The translations under genes and the position numbers were made by a program. This document shows positions 49,342-58,064 of a stretch of DNA of 64,000 bases, piece by piece. Where the stretch lies: contig NZ_JAGQEE010000003.1 of NCBI RefSeq assembly GCF_018304945.1, positions 62,001 to 126,000 on the forward strand, in the 5' to 3' direction. This DNA comes from Collimonas humicola (GTDB lineage Bacteria; Pseudomonadota; Gammaproteobacteria; Burkholderiales; Burkholderiaceae_D). How positions within the stretch are numbered: the first letter of the stretch is position 1; each line of letters begins with the position of its first letter. The notes beneath the pieces are model-generated. The model searched no databases, was not told where the DNA came from, and saw nothing but the letters and a program-made list of their open reading frames with translations.

Positions 49342-50646
49342 CTATGCGCCGATGCCAGACGCAGCAGCGGCGGTCATTTGGAGGTCGCTTCGCTGGCGCA
49401 GCCAAAGAATCAGGCCGCATGCGAACACCACCAGCTGGGTGCCGATCAGCAATGCAAATCCGGCAAAAAAACCCGATCCGGCGGTGGCCGACGCTCCCGA
49501 GCCCGCGGCGACGGCGCTGATCACGCCTCCCATCAGGGCCGGCATGAATCCCGCTACCAGGCTGCCGGTGCCGTTGACCACGCCGAAGGCGCTGGCGATA
49601 TGCTCCGGGCGCGAATAATATTGCACGGTGCTGGGTATCGCCGGACTGAGCAGCCCCCAGAAGAAATTGGCGGCAATCAGGCTGTAGGCGGCCCAGTAGG
49701 GGCTCGCCACATTGATGGCAAACAGCACCGACAAAGCCACGCCCAGGCTGGCCGCCATGAAGATGAAAGGCACGCGCTTGCGCTCGATCTTGTCGATGAT
49801 GACGCCGCCCAGCAGCACGGCCAGCACCAGTGCGTACTGCGGCAAGGAGGCAAGCCAGCCCATTTCCTTGATCGAGAAGCCGCGCGCCTCTTTCAGGTAG
49901 GCCGGCAGCCAGTTGCTGCTGCCCCACAAATACGCCAGCGCGGCCGACGTCAGGATCGTGACCAGCATCAGGTTACGTGTCTTCAGCGCGCCTTTGATGA
50001 TCTCGCCCGCCCGCGCCATGGCATCGCCCAGCGAACTCGGCCGCTCCGCATACACCGCCATTTTCGGCATGCGGACAAAAGCCAGCACCAGCGGGATGCC
50101 CAGCACGATATTCAGCAGGCCGATCAGGTAGAACGACATTTCCCAATGAAAGCTGAGCAGCATGTAGCCGACGATCGGATAGCCGAGCGCCAGGCCAAGG
50201 CCGGTTCCCATGTTGACGAAAGAATTGGGCTTGCCGTTTTCGCGACTTTCAAAATGCGCCTTGATGTAAGACGACGCCAGGGAAAACAAGGGCCCTTCCG
50301 CCACCCCGAGCAAGACGCGCGACGCCACCAGGATGCCGTAGCCATGGAAATGCGGCGTCATGAAAGTAACCACGCCCCACATGGCCAGGCCGTAGATGAG
50401 GCTGCGGCGGACGCCGAACAAGGCGGCGCAGAACGGCGTCAGGATAAAAGCGGAAATTCCGTAGCCCAGCATGAACGCCGTGGCCAGGAACCCCTGGCTG
50501 GCGCGGTCGCCCTTGGCGATGTCTATATGATTCAGAAATGCCGGATCGGTGATCAGCACCGAAATGTTGATCCTGTCCACATACGAGATGGCGACGACGA
50601 TAAACAAGGTAATCACGCCATACCAGCGGCCGCTATTCGACTTCAT
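49342..50646 (-). CDS. MFS transporter, anion:cation symporter type
   Basis: A 434-residue, 12-helix inner-membrane carrier. Family marks of the ACS group: SYVDRINISVLITDPAF near the first helix, RVLLGVAEGPLFSLASSYIKAHFESRENGKPNSFVNMGTGLGLALG near the fourth, and FFWGLLSPAIPSTVQYYSRPEHIASAFGVVNG. This group takes up hexuronates, phthalate, and other organic acids. Its promoter carries a site nearly identical to those before the catabolic operon, so it probably imports the operon's substrate. Confidence 0.92.
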   Translation of the reverse strand: MKSNSGRWYGVITLFIVVAISYVDRINISVLITDPAFLNHIDIAKGDRASQGFLATAFMLGYGISAFILTPFCAALFGVRRSLIYGLAMWGVVTFMTPHFHGYGILVASRVLLGVAEGPLFSLASSYIKAHFESRENGKPNSFVNMGTGLGLALGYPIVGYMLLSFHWEMSFYLIGLLNIVLGIPLVLAFVRMPKMAVYAERPSSLGDAMARAGEIIKGALKTRNLMLVTILTSAALAYLWGSSNWLPAYLKEARGFSIKEMGWLASLPQYALVLAVLLGGVIIDKIERKRVPFIFMAASLGVALSVLFAINVASPYWAAYSLIAANFFWGLLSPAIPSTVQYYSRPEHIASAFGVVNGTGSLVAGFMPALMGGVISAVAAGSGASATAGSGFFAGFALLIGTQLVVFACGLILWLRQRSDLQMTAAAASGIGA

Positions 50647-50715
50647 AAAATCTCCAATGTTATTGAATTATTTTTTAGTAGCGTCCGCTTGCCTGCACAA
50701 GTTAGTCGTCTTTTG

Positions 50716-50747
50716 TTTCATATATAAAACAATGACTCATATATGGA
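50716..50747. promoter_or_regulatory. Putative IclR-type operator C, before the MFS gene
   Basis: TTTCATATATAAAACAATG, then ACTCATATATGGA, aligns gap-free with sites A and D. It lies 70-101 bases upstream of the MFS ATG. Confidence 0.6.
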
Positions 50748-50976
50748 GCTATTGCCTCAAAATATAGCAGAGAATTTGGGAAATGGAAGGATTTTTTGTT
50801 TTGCATGCGATTTACTGTTTTATATGCAAGACAAGTTGATATGCCGGATTGTTCGACGGATCGCCGCCGGACGAGCGGCCCGCAATGCAAAAGGGGATGG
50901 GATTGCGCTGCTACGCGTAGCGGGAATTGGAGAGGCGCCGGCAAAGAGAGGAAGACTTGCAAAAACGCAGGCAAAC
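50748..50976. other. Gene-free stretch
   Basis: Between operator C and the terminator of the stefin-like gene I see no credible gene, repeat or RNA. The base composition falls towards AT on the left and rises to the right. Confidence 0.5.
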
Positions 50977-51009
50977 AAAACCCCCGGGAGCCGTGGCTGG
51001 CCGGGGGTG
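50977..51009 (-). terminator. Rho-independent terminator of the stefin-like gene
   Basis: CCCCCGG pairs with CCGGGGG around a 13-base loop. Read on the minus strand it is followed by TTTTGTTT. It starts about 42 bases after the gene's stop. Confidence 0.8.
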
Positions 51010-51050
51010 TTGCTGATTGTCCCGATTGAACCCTTACAGGATGGATTCCA

Positions 51051-51326
51051 TCAAGGCTTGATTCTGATGATTTCGCTGATGTGGGCTTTGCCGTTCAGCG
51101 GCTTGAACACGTGAACCAACGCTGGGAAGCGCGGAGCGTTTGGCGCGACAACCTCCCCGGTGCACAGGAAGCAGTAATTCGTGCCGGCGACGATTTGCGT
51201 GGCGAAAGCCGAGGGCACGTAGTTCACCCCGACAAAGCCATCCAGCGCTTCTTTCAGCACTGCTCTTGCTACGCCCGTGATTTCATAGTCAAAGGAGCTC
51301 CAGCCACCCGGAAATTCTGTTGTCAT
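51051..51326 (-). CDS. Stefin/cystatin-like small protein
   Basis: A 91-residue protein without a signal peptide. It has features of type I cystatins (stefins): an N-terminal glycine pair in EFPGGWSS, the first-loop motif in FATQIVAGTNYCFLC (family QxVxG, here QIVAG), and a VHVFKPLNG segment near the C-terminus. Cystatins inhibit papain-like cysteine proteases by wedging these loops into the active site, so a protease inhibitor is the best guess. The two cysteines in CFLC are unusual for stefins. The ATG at 51326 has AAGGGTGA upstream. It is monocistronic with its own terminator. Confidence 0.7.
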   Translation of the reverse strand: MTTEFPGGWSSFDYEITGVARAVLKEALDGFVGVNYVPSAFATQIVAGTNYCFLCTGEVVAPNAPRFPALVHVFKPLNGKAHISEIIRIKP

Positions 51327-51639
51327 GATGTTCACCCTTATGATGACCGCATGTTCGGATGCCCGTCACTGTCGCGGCCTTCCAGCGACAGGCTACAAAA
51401 AATCCAGAAACCATGCTGCGCCGCAGCGGCGCCCATCCCGAGAATCCAGCAGCTTGAAAATATTTCCAAAAGGAAATTAGAAGGCTATCCTAGTCGCATG
51501 CCCTGAGAAAAAATACTGTTGAAAGTGACAGGTATCGCCGGCGGACCGGGGCGGCAATGCGGGCGACTGAAAAGCTGCCCGGATCAGCGTGCGCTCACAC
51601 CCATTAACGCAAGCCACAGGCTTATCGCTGCGGCAAATC
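51327..51639. other. Gene-free stretch
   Basis: No reading frame here has family-like sequence or a good start. It should contain the promoter of the stefin-like gene on the left and the end of the chromate transporter transcript on the right. I see no clear hairpin or repeat. Confidence 0.5.
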
Positions 51640-52824
51640 TCAAATAACGGTTGCAGCAAGCGCCGTCAGCACAACCACCAGCCAGGACGGCCATTTCCAG
51701 GCCAGCAGCAGGAAAAACGCCAGCGCCGCAAGGCAGAAATCGGCCGGCCTCAGGATAGCGCCGCTCCAGACCGGGTTGTAGAACGCCGCCAGCAGCAGCC
51801 CGACCACCGCCGCGTTGATGCCCGTCAAAGCCCTTCTGGCGCCGGCATGCTGCCGCAGCGCTTCCAGGAACGGCAGCGCGCCGCAGACCAGCAGGAACGA
51901 TGGAAGAAAAATCGCCGCGACGGCAAGCAGCCCGCCCAGCCAACCGTTGGGCATCCGGGACGATACGCTGCCAAGATAGGCGGCGAAGGTGAATAAAGGC
52001 CCGGGCACGGCCTGCACCGCGCCATATCCCGCCAGGAACAGCTCGTTCGAAACCCAGCCCCTGGGCACCACTTCCGCCTGCAGCAGCGGCAGCACCACGT
52101 GGCCGCCGCCGAACACCAGCGCCCCCACCCGGAAGAACACATCGACAAGTTCGGCGACATAGCGTCCGGAAGCCTCTGCCAGCAAGGGCAGCGTCGCCAG
52201 CAACGCCAGGCAGAGCGCGATGGCCGCAACGCCGGCGCGGCGGCTGATGCGCGAGGCAGGCAGTTTCTCCAGGGAGACCGGCGCCGCCTTCAGAAACAGC
52301 ACGCCGGCCACGCCTCCCGCCAGGATGACGCCGATCTGGCCGACGGCGTTGGGCAAGGCCACAGCGATGCACGCCGCGACCAGTGCGATAGCGGCCCGTT
52401 TCGCATCCGGCGTCAGGCTCCGCGCCATCCCCCACAGCGCCTGCGCCACCACTGCCACGGCGACCACCTTCAATCCATGCAGCCAGCCGCCGGCCAAGGC
52501 AGCGTCCCTATGCGCGACAAAGAGACCGAACAGGATGAGCATCAGCGCCGACGGCGCAGTAAATCCCAGCCACGCGGCGAATCCTCCCGCATAGCCGGCC
52601 CGGGTCAGGCCCAGCGCAATGCCGACCTGGCTGCTGGCAGGCCCGGGCAGCAGCTGGCACAGCGCCACCAGGTCGGCATAGGCCGACTCGGCCAGCCATT
52701 GGCGCCGCTCCACGAACTCCGTCCGGAAATAACCGAGATGCGCGACCGGTCCGCCAAACGATGTCAGGCCCAGCCGCAGAAAGACGAGGAATACCGTTAA
52801 GGGGGAATCGGGGGAATCGCGCAT
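51640..52824 (-). CDS. chrA: Chromate transporter, long two-domain form
   Basis: Inner-membrane chromate-efflux protein of the CHR family. The 394 residues contain two homologous halves: FLVFLRLGLTSFGGPVAHLGYFRTEFVERRQWL with LCQLLPGPASSQVGIALGLTRAGYAGG in the first, and FFRVGALVFGGGHVVLPLLQAEVV with GYGAVQAVPGPLFTFAAYLG in the second. PGP motifs are in both. The ATG at 52824 (MRDSPDSPLTVF) is closest to the conserved start; the ATG at 52860 would add 12 residues, and neither has a clear ribosome-binding site. Confidence 0.92.
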   Translation of the reverse strand: MRDSPDSPLTVFLVFLRLGLTSFGGPVAHLGYFRTEFVERRQWLAESAYADLVALCQLLPGPASSQVGIALGLTRAGYAGGFAAWLGFTAPSALMLILFGLFVAHRDAALAGGWLHGLKVVAVAVVAQALWGMARSLTPDAKRAAIALVAACIAVALPNAVGQIGVILAGGVAGVLFLKAAPVSLEKLPASRISRRAGVAAIALCLALLATLPLLAEASGRYVAELVDVFFRVGALVFGGGHVVLPLLQAEVVPRGWVSNELFLAGYGAVQAVPGPLFTFAAYLGSVSSRMPNGWLGGLLAVAAIFLPSFLLVCGALPFLEALRQHAGARRALTGINAAVVGLLLAAFYNPVWSGAILRPADFCLAALAFFLLLAWKWPSWLVVVLTALAATVI

Positions 52825-52978
52825 TTTCGGAGGGATTGTGATTTTTCTGTCCGCCTGCATCTTAGGCCAAACGCTGCCGCTCAAAGCCGGCGGTCGAGAA
52901 GCCTGTTAATCTTCCGGTCTGACATTCCGGCGCCGCCGAATTTTCAAACAGATCAATATCAGCCAACAAGGAATTTTC

Positions 52979-53683
52979 ATGAGCGATCTTTCGATTTTCC
53001 CTATCACCAGGAAATGGCCTGCACTGCAACCAGACCGCATCCAGCTGTACTCCCTGCCGACGCCCAACGGCGTCAAGATCTCGATCATGCTGGAAGAAAC
53101 CGGCCTGCCTTACGAGCCGCATCTGGTCAGCTTCGAAAGCAACGACCAGGCCTCGCCGGAATTCCTGTCGCTCAACCCGAACAACAAGATCCCCGCCATC
53201 ATCGATCCCGACGGCCCCGGCGGCAAGCCGCTGCCGCTGTTTGAATCGGGCGCGATCCTGCTGTACCTGGCGGACAAGAGCGGCAAGTTCATGCCGGCCG
53301 ATCCCGCCGGCCGCTACGAAACGATACAGTGGCTGATGTTCCAGATGGGCGGCATCGGACCGATGTTCGGCCAGCTTGGATTTTTCAACAAGTTCGCCGG
53401 CAAGGATTACGAAGACAAGCGTCCGCGCGACCGCTACGCGGCGGAATCGAAACGCCTGCTGGCAGTGCTCAACCAGCGCCTGGCGGAACGCAGCTGGATC
53501 ATGGGCGATGCCTACACCATCGCCGACATCGCTACGTTCCCGTGGATACGCAACCTGATCGGCTTCTACGAAGCCGGCGACCTGGTCGGCATTGCCGATT
53601 TTCCGCACGTCACGCGAGCCCTCAACGCTTTCCTCGCACGTCCGGCGGTGATAGCCGGCCTGACGATTCCGAAACGCTCCTGA
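52979..53683 (+). CDS. Glutathione transferase, Nu-class/YghU-YfcG-like
   Basis: A 234-residue glutathione transferase-like protein with the N-terminal segment QLYSLPTPNGVKISIMLEETGLPYEPHLVSF. TPNGxK with an asparagine is typical of Nu-class enzymes such as YfcG and YghU, which act as glutathione disulfide reductases. Also present are the GSH-binding LFESGAILLYLADKSGKFMP and the long FQMGGIGPMFGQLGFFNKFAGKDYEDKRPRDRY segment of this group. The ATG at 52979 is preceded by AAGGAA. It stands alone between two minus-strand genes. Confidence 0.9.
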   Translation: MSDLSIFPITRKWPALQPDRIQLYSLPTPNGVKISIMLEETGLPYEPHLVSFESNDQASPEFLSLNPNNKIPAIIDPDGPGGKPLPLFESGAILLYLADKSGKFMPADPAGRYETIQWLMFQMGGIGPMFGQLGFFNKFAGKDYEDKRPRDRYAAESKRLLAVLNQRLAERSWIMGDAYTIADIATFPWIRNLIGFYEAGDLVGIADFPHVTRALNAFLARPAVIAGLTIPKRS

Positions 53684-53742
53684 ACGACCGACAAAGGACT
53701 GCCGCCGGAACTGCCGTCCGACAGTTCCGGCAGCCACCAGCG

Positions 53743-54927
53743 TCAGAGACGCTCGATGATCAGGGCGATGCCCTGGCCGCCGCCGATGCACATGGTGATC
53801 AGGCCATAGCGCTTGCCGGTGCGGATCAGCTCATACAGGCATTTGACGGCGATGATGGTGCCGCTCGCGCCCAGCGGATGGCCGAGGGCGATGGCGCCGC
53901 CGTTGACGTTGGTCAGCGCCGGATCGAGCCCCAATCCTTTGCACACGCCCAGCGACTGCGCGGCGAACGCCTCATTCGATTCGATCACCGCCATGTCGGC
54001 CAGGCTCAGGCCGGCGCGTTTCAGGGCCAGCTGGACTGCCGGAATCGGACCGGTGCCCATGATCGTAGGATCGACCCCCGCCACACCGTAGGAAACCACG
54101 CGCGCCAGCGGCTTCAGGCCGGCCTGCGCGGCAGCGTCGGCCGCCATCAGGACGCAGGCCGCCGCGCCGTCGTTGATGCCTGAAGCATTGCCGGCGGTGA
54201 CTGTGCCGCCCTCTTTCTTGAACGCCGGCTTGAGCTTGGCCAGCGATTCCATGCTGGCGTCGGCCTTCGGATATTCGTCGGTATCGAACAGCGCGACGCC
54301 CTTGCGCGTCTTGATTTCCACCGGCACGATCTGCGACTTGAAATGGCCGGCCGCGATCGCCGCCGTTGCGCGCTGCTGGCTTTCCAGCGCGAACGCGTCC
54401 TGCTCTTCGCGCGAGATGCTGTATTTCTCGGCAACGTTTTCAGCGGTGATGCCCATATGGCCGCCGCCGAAAGGATCGGACAAGGCGCCCACCATCATGT
54501 CGATCATCTTGATGTCGCCCATGCGCGCGCCGAAGCGTGCCGCCTGGGTCGCATACAGCGAACGGCTCATGCTTTCCACGCCGCCGCCGACCGCGACATC
54601 GGTCTCGCCCAGCTGGATGGCGTTGGCGGCAGTGATGATGGCTTGCAAACCCGAGCCGCACAGGCGGTTCAGCGTCAGCGCCGTCGATTCCTTGCCCATG
54701 CCGGCATTCAGGCCGACCACGCGCGATACATACATGTCGCGCGCTTCGGTATGGATGACGTTGCCGAAAATGATCTGGCCGGCCTGCTTCGGATCGACGC
54801 CGGCGCGCGCAAACGCTTCCTTGACCGCGACCGCCCCCAGTTCGCCCGGCGCGATATCCTTCAATGCGCCGCCGAATGCCCCGATCGCCGTACGGGCTGC
54901 GCCGACGATAACGACTTCTTTTGCCAT
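53743..54927 (-). CDS. Acetyl-CoA acetyltransferase (thiolase II)
   Basis: A 394-residue thiolase. The acyl-accepting nucleophile is C90 in [14 protein letters not shown], the histidine is in [15 protein letters not shown], and the second cysteine is in [14 protein letters not shown]. The length and start, [22 protein letters not shown], match biosynthetic acetoacetyl-CoA thiolases (PhaA/AtoB). No phaB or phaC is adjacent, so the pathway is open. The 211 bases upstream (54928-55138) hold no gene. Confidence 0.94.
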   Translation of the reverse strand: MAKEVVIVGAARTAIGAFGGALKDIAPGELGAVAVKEAFARAGVDPKQAGQIIFGNVIHTEARDMYVSRVVGLNAGMGKESTALTLNRLCGSGLQAIITAANAIQLGETDVAVGGGVESMSRSLYATQAARFGARMGDIKMIDMMVGALSDPFGGGHMGITAENVAEKYSISREEQDAFALESQQRATAAIAAGHFKSQIVPVEIKTRKGVALFDTDEYPKADASMESLAKLKPAFKKEGGTVTAGNASGINDGAAACVLMAADAAAQAGLKPLARVVSYGVAGVDPTIMGTGPIPAVQLALKRAGLSLADMAVIESNEAFAAQSLGVCKGLGLDPALTNVNGGAIALGHPLGASGTIIAVKCLYELIRTGKRYGLITMCIGGGQGIALIIERL

Positions 54928-55138
54928 GCTTATCTCCTTGCTTTAGTAATCTGATGACAAGACCTGCTTGCCGCCTTGCCGGAACGCATATTGATTGGTG
55001 ACAAATGCATTCCAGGCGCCTTCGGCACTACTTTAGCAGGCATCCGCTTTCCAGTCCTGCCCGGCATGCGGCTTTCCCGGAATGGCTTGAGATATTGGTT
55101 GAATTGGCCAGAGAGCGGGTGCGCCCTCCCCGCCGCTG

Positions 55139-56623
55139 TCAGTCGCTTACAATTTCCACCAATCCGCGCTGCCGCAGCCAGCTCAGCAAACGCCAGGCTT
55201 TTTGAAGGTTCATGGATTGGCCGAGCAAGTCGAGCACAGAAGATAGCGCGGCCTTTTGCGACAAGATTTCCAGGCGCGGCAGTATCGCTTCGTTTTCCCA
55301 AAACGCCAGCGGCCGCTCCAGGTGCGGGTGCCGCATGGCAGGCCGCAATTCGACTTTGTCGCCCGTGACGCAGGGAAGCGAAACTATCTGCACCAGGTGA
55401 TGAAAGCGAATCATCTGACTGGTTTGCATATCCAGGCCGGCTTGAATGACCGGTTCGCGGTAGCTGGCCAGCTGATCAATTTCCTGTTGCAGCGCCTCGC
55501 TCATGAGCAGGGCTTCGCGATTGCCGGGCGCCGCTGCCATCCCCGGCGTCGAACGCTCCTGCCAGAATGGCTGCTCGCTACACCAGGCCTGCCGGTAATA
55601 GGCCGCCGTCCAGAAATGATGGCGGGCACAGGTTTCAATCAAACGCTGCCGGTAAAAATCATGCGCCAGGGTTCGCTGCGCCTCGTTGCCGGCCTGCAGC
55701 ACAGTGTGAATCGCAATCGCCGCCTGCAATGAAAACCGCATCGCCTTTTCTACTCCGGACGATGATATCGGGTCCAGCGCGAATGCCGCATCGCCAAGTT
55801 TCAGACGGCCGTCCTGCCAGCTGTCGACCGCCACATACGGCGTCGCCGCACACATTTGCAGCGGACTGCAAAACGGCTGCCGGGCCGCGCCGGCAAACAA
55901 GCTGCTTGCGCCGCAATGATGGCGCAGCCGCGATTCGGGCCGGCCTGGACCGAGCTGGCGTGAAACAAGCGGATCGGATAGCAGCATGATGCGATAACGC
56001 CGGTCCGGCAGGCGGGTGCCCCACAGCCAGCCTTGCTCCAGCGCCTCCACCTGGGTGACATGCGCCAATTCGGAAGGGATGTCGCTTTCTGCAATTTCTG
56101 CCCACATGGCAGATAAGCGCGGCGCACAGAGCATTTGCCGGGGCTGGCTGTTCCGGCGTCCCTGGGCATCCAGGATCATCCGGGCCTGCACTTGATGGGT
56201 GGCGTTTGGCGTTGAGAAAGCCAGCTGCCAGTCTCCCGCGCGGCCGCCGACGCTGTCCAGGCTGGCTGGCTGATGCACTTCGATTCCGCGCGCAATTGCC
56301 AGCCGCAGCAAGGCCGCATCGAAGGCCGAACGGTCGACTACCGCGGCGTCGGCATGGGCTACCGTTTCGGCAGTCCTGCTGCGCCAGCTCAGGCGCGTCG
56401 GCAAACGGGTCAGGTGGGGCACGTTTTCCAGGGCCTGGTTGGCGTCCAGAAAATCGATGATGTTTTTCACGCCGGGGGTCAGGGCTTCGCCAATCTGGGG
56501 GCGCGGCCAGGCAGCGCTGCGTTCGATCAGTACAACGCGATAGCCGAGCTGCTGCAAGCGCAGCGCCGCACACAAGCCGGCCGGGCCGGCGCCGATGATG
56601 AACATATCGGCCCGCTGGCTCAT
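55139..56623 (-). CDS. LodB/QhpG-like FAD-dependent maturase of a quinone cofactor
   Basis: A 494-residue flavoprotein of the tryptophan-halogenase/LodB type. The FAD site is FIIGAGPAGLCAALRLQQLGYRVVLIERS at the N-terminus, with the second FAD motif LKLGDAAFALDPISSSGVEKAMRFSLQAAIAI. LodB and QhpG add oxygen to the tryptophan that becomes the quinone cofactor in their partners, and the same role is inferred here. The last 60 residues end in a winged-helix-like pattern, SSVLDLLGQSMNLQKAWRLL, not usual for LodB. The ATG at 56623 lies one base after the radical SAM stop, so the two are coupled. Last gene of the operon. Confidence 0.8.
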   Translation of the reverse strand: MSQRADMFIIGAGPAGLCAALRLQQLGYRVVLIERSAAWPRPQIGEALTPGVKNIIDFLDANQALENVPHLTRLPTRLSWRSRTAETVAHADAAVVDRSAFDAALLRLAIARGIEVHQPASLDSVGGRAGDWQLAFSTPNATHQVQARMILDAQGRRNSQPRQMLCAPRLSAMWAEIAESDIPSELAHVTQVEALEQGWLWGTRLPDRRYRIMLLSDPLVSRQLGPGRPESRLRHHCGASSLFAGAARQPFCSPLQMCAATPYVAVDSWQDGRLKLGDAAFALDPISSSGVEKAMRFSLQAAIAIHTVLQAGNEAQRTLAHDFYRQRLIETCARHHFWTAAYYRQAWCSEQPFWQERSTPGMAAAPGNREALLMSEALQQEIDQLASYREPVIQAGLDMQTSQMIRFHHLVQIVSLPCVTGDKVELRPAMRHPHLERPLAFWENEAILPRLEILSQKAALSSVLDLLGQSMNLQKAWRLLSWLRQRGLVEIVSD

Positions 56624-56624
56624 G

Positions 56625-58064
56625 TCACTCCGTGTTTGCGCTGTCGCCGCCGGCAAACCAGGCCGGCGCCAGCTGGCCGAGGCGGCCGTGCGCGCCGATG
56701 GTGTAATGCAGCCAGCCGCGGATGTAATCGCAGGCGCTGCGGCCGCGCGCCAGCACTTCATGATGGCAGCCGCCGCCGCACATATAGCGCGCCCAGCAGG
56801 AATTGCAGGGCTGCTGCCGGTGTACGTGGCGTTGCTCCAGCCAGACGGTCTGGCGGCCGGCGTCGACGCCGGCGGCAAGATCGCCCATCCTGCCGGCCGC
56901 ATCGCCGACAAAGCGATGGCAGGCCGAAAGTTCACCTTCGGCGGAAACGCCGAAATAGCCGGCGCCGGCGCCGCAGGGATAAGGACGATGCGTGCCGCGC
57001 TGAATTTCACGCAGGGCGTTTTGCATGTTCATGAAAGGGTAACGCTGCCCCAGCATGACATGCTGTTCAAACGCCAGGCCGCAGGCGATCATTCCCTGCA
57101 ACATGTCTTCCATATCCTCCGGTCCCATTTCCGCCTGTCCGTTGGAGGCGCGCAATAGCGGCGAAAAGCCGACGCTATGGAAATCCATGCCGATAAATAA
57201 ATCGAGCGTGCGCGGCAGGTTCAGATTGAAGGGCGTGACGGTCACCCGCGCCGATACCTGCATCCGGCGCTGCCGTTCCAGCAGCGGCGCGACACGTTCG
57301 ATGATCTGGTCGAAAGAGCCTTTGCCGCCTTTGAACGGCCGCAAGCGGTTGTGCTGCTCGGCCGGGCCATCCAGGCTGACGGTCACGGCAAAACCGTGCT
57401 CCTCGAAAAAATCGGCATCGTCCGCTTGCAAGAGACTGCCATTGGTCGTGATCGAAAAGCGGCAATCGACTGCGCGTTGCCCGGCCTGTTCCTGCGCGTA
57501 GCGGGTGACGGCGCGCAGCGCCTGGCGATTCGCCAGCGGCTCGCCGCCCATGAAGGCCAGGTTGACCTTGGCGCCGGGCGCGGCCTTGGCCAGCAGCAGG
57601 TCGACGGCTTGCCTGGCCGTCTCCAGTTCCATGTTCTTTGCTTTGCCGCCAAACTCGCCCTGCTGCGCGTAACAGTAGGTGCATCCCAGATTGCATTTTT
57701 GTGCAATCGCCAGAGACAAGGCGTGCACCGGCGGCGCGGCCAGCGGCGTATCGTCAATCAAGGGCGCCAGCTGCAAGCCGCTGCTCGCGATCAAGCCTTG
57801 CACGACGGCGTCGTCCATGCCATCCAGCGCGGTCCTGAATTCGGCCGCCAGTGCGGGCGGCAAATGGAATAGACGACTGCCGTTCACCACCAGCAGCTGT
57901 GCGCCGTGCGCATCTTCGATCAGATGGGCGTCGCGTTGCCGCGGCCGTGAAGCCTCGACGATACACGCTGCCAGCGCCGGGGCCATGCCGGCCCCCGACG
58001 CAGCAGCGGCCAATGCCGCGGGAATCCGGCCGGCATCCTGCAGCGCCGCCTGGTCAAGCTTCAT
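56625..58064 (-). CDS. Radical SAM/SPASM maturase, QhpD-like
   Basis: A 479-residue radical SAM enzyme. The cluster cysteines C124, C128 and C131 are in IAQKCNLGCTYCYAQQGEFGG. The AdoMet motif is LAFMGGEPLANRQAL, and the sheet motif FSITTNGSLL follows. The C-terminal SPASM domain has cysteines in RPYPCGAGAGYFGVSAEGELSACHRF and QQPCNSCWARYMCGGGCHHEV. The CNSCWARYMCGGGC pattern is close to QhpD, which makes thioether links in quinohemoprotein amine dehydrogenase. About 110 N-terminal residues may bind the substrate. ATGs at 58064 and 58070 are possible; the first has a better-spaced GGGA. It overlaps the upstream gene. Confidence 0.87.
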   Translation of the reverse strand: MKLDQAALQDAGRIPAALAAAASGAGMAPALAACIVEASRPRQRDAHLIEDAHGAQLLVVNGSRLFHLPPALAAEFRTALDGMDDAVVQGLIASSGLQLAPLIDDTPLAAPPVHALSLAIAQKCNLGCTYCYAQQGEFGGKAKNMELETARQAVDLLLAKAAPGAKVNLAFMGGEPLANRQALRAVTRYAQEQAGQRAVDCRFSITTNGSLLQADDADFFEEHGFAVTVSLDGPAEQHNRLRPFKGGKGSFDQIIERVAPLLERQRRMQVSARVTVTPFNLNLPRTLDLFIGMDFHSVGFSPLLRASNGQAEMGPEDMEDMLQGMIACGLAFEQHVMLGQRYPFMNMQNALREIQRGTHRPYPCGAGAGYFGVSAEGELSACHRFVGDAAGRMGDLAAGVDAGRQTVWLEQRHVHRQQPCNSCWARYMCGGGCHHEVLARGRSACDYIRGWLHYTIGAHGRLGQLAPAWFAGGDSANTE

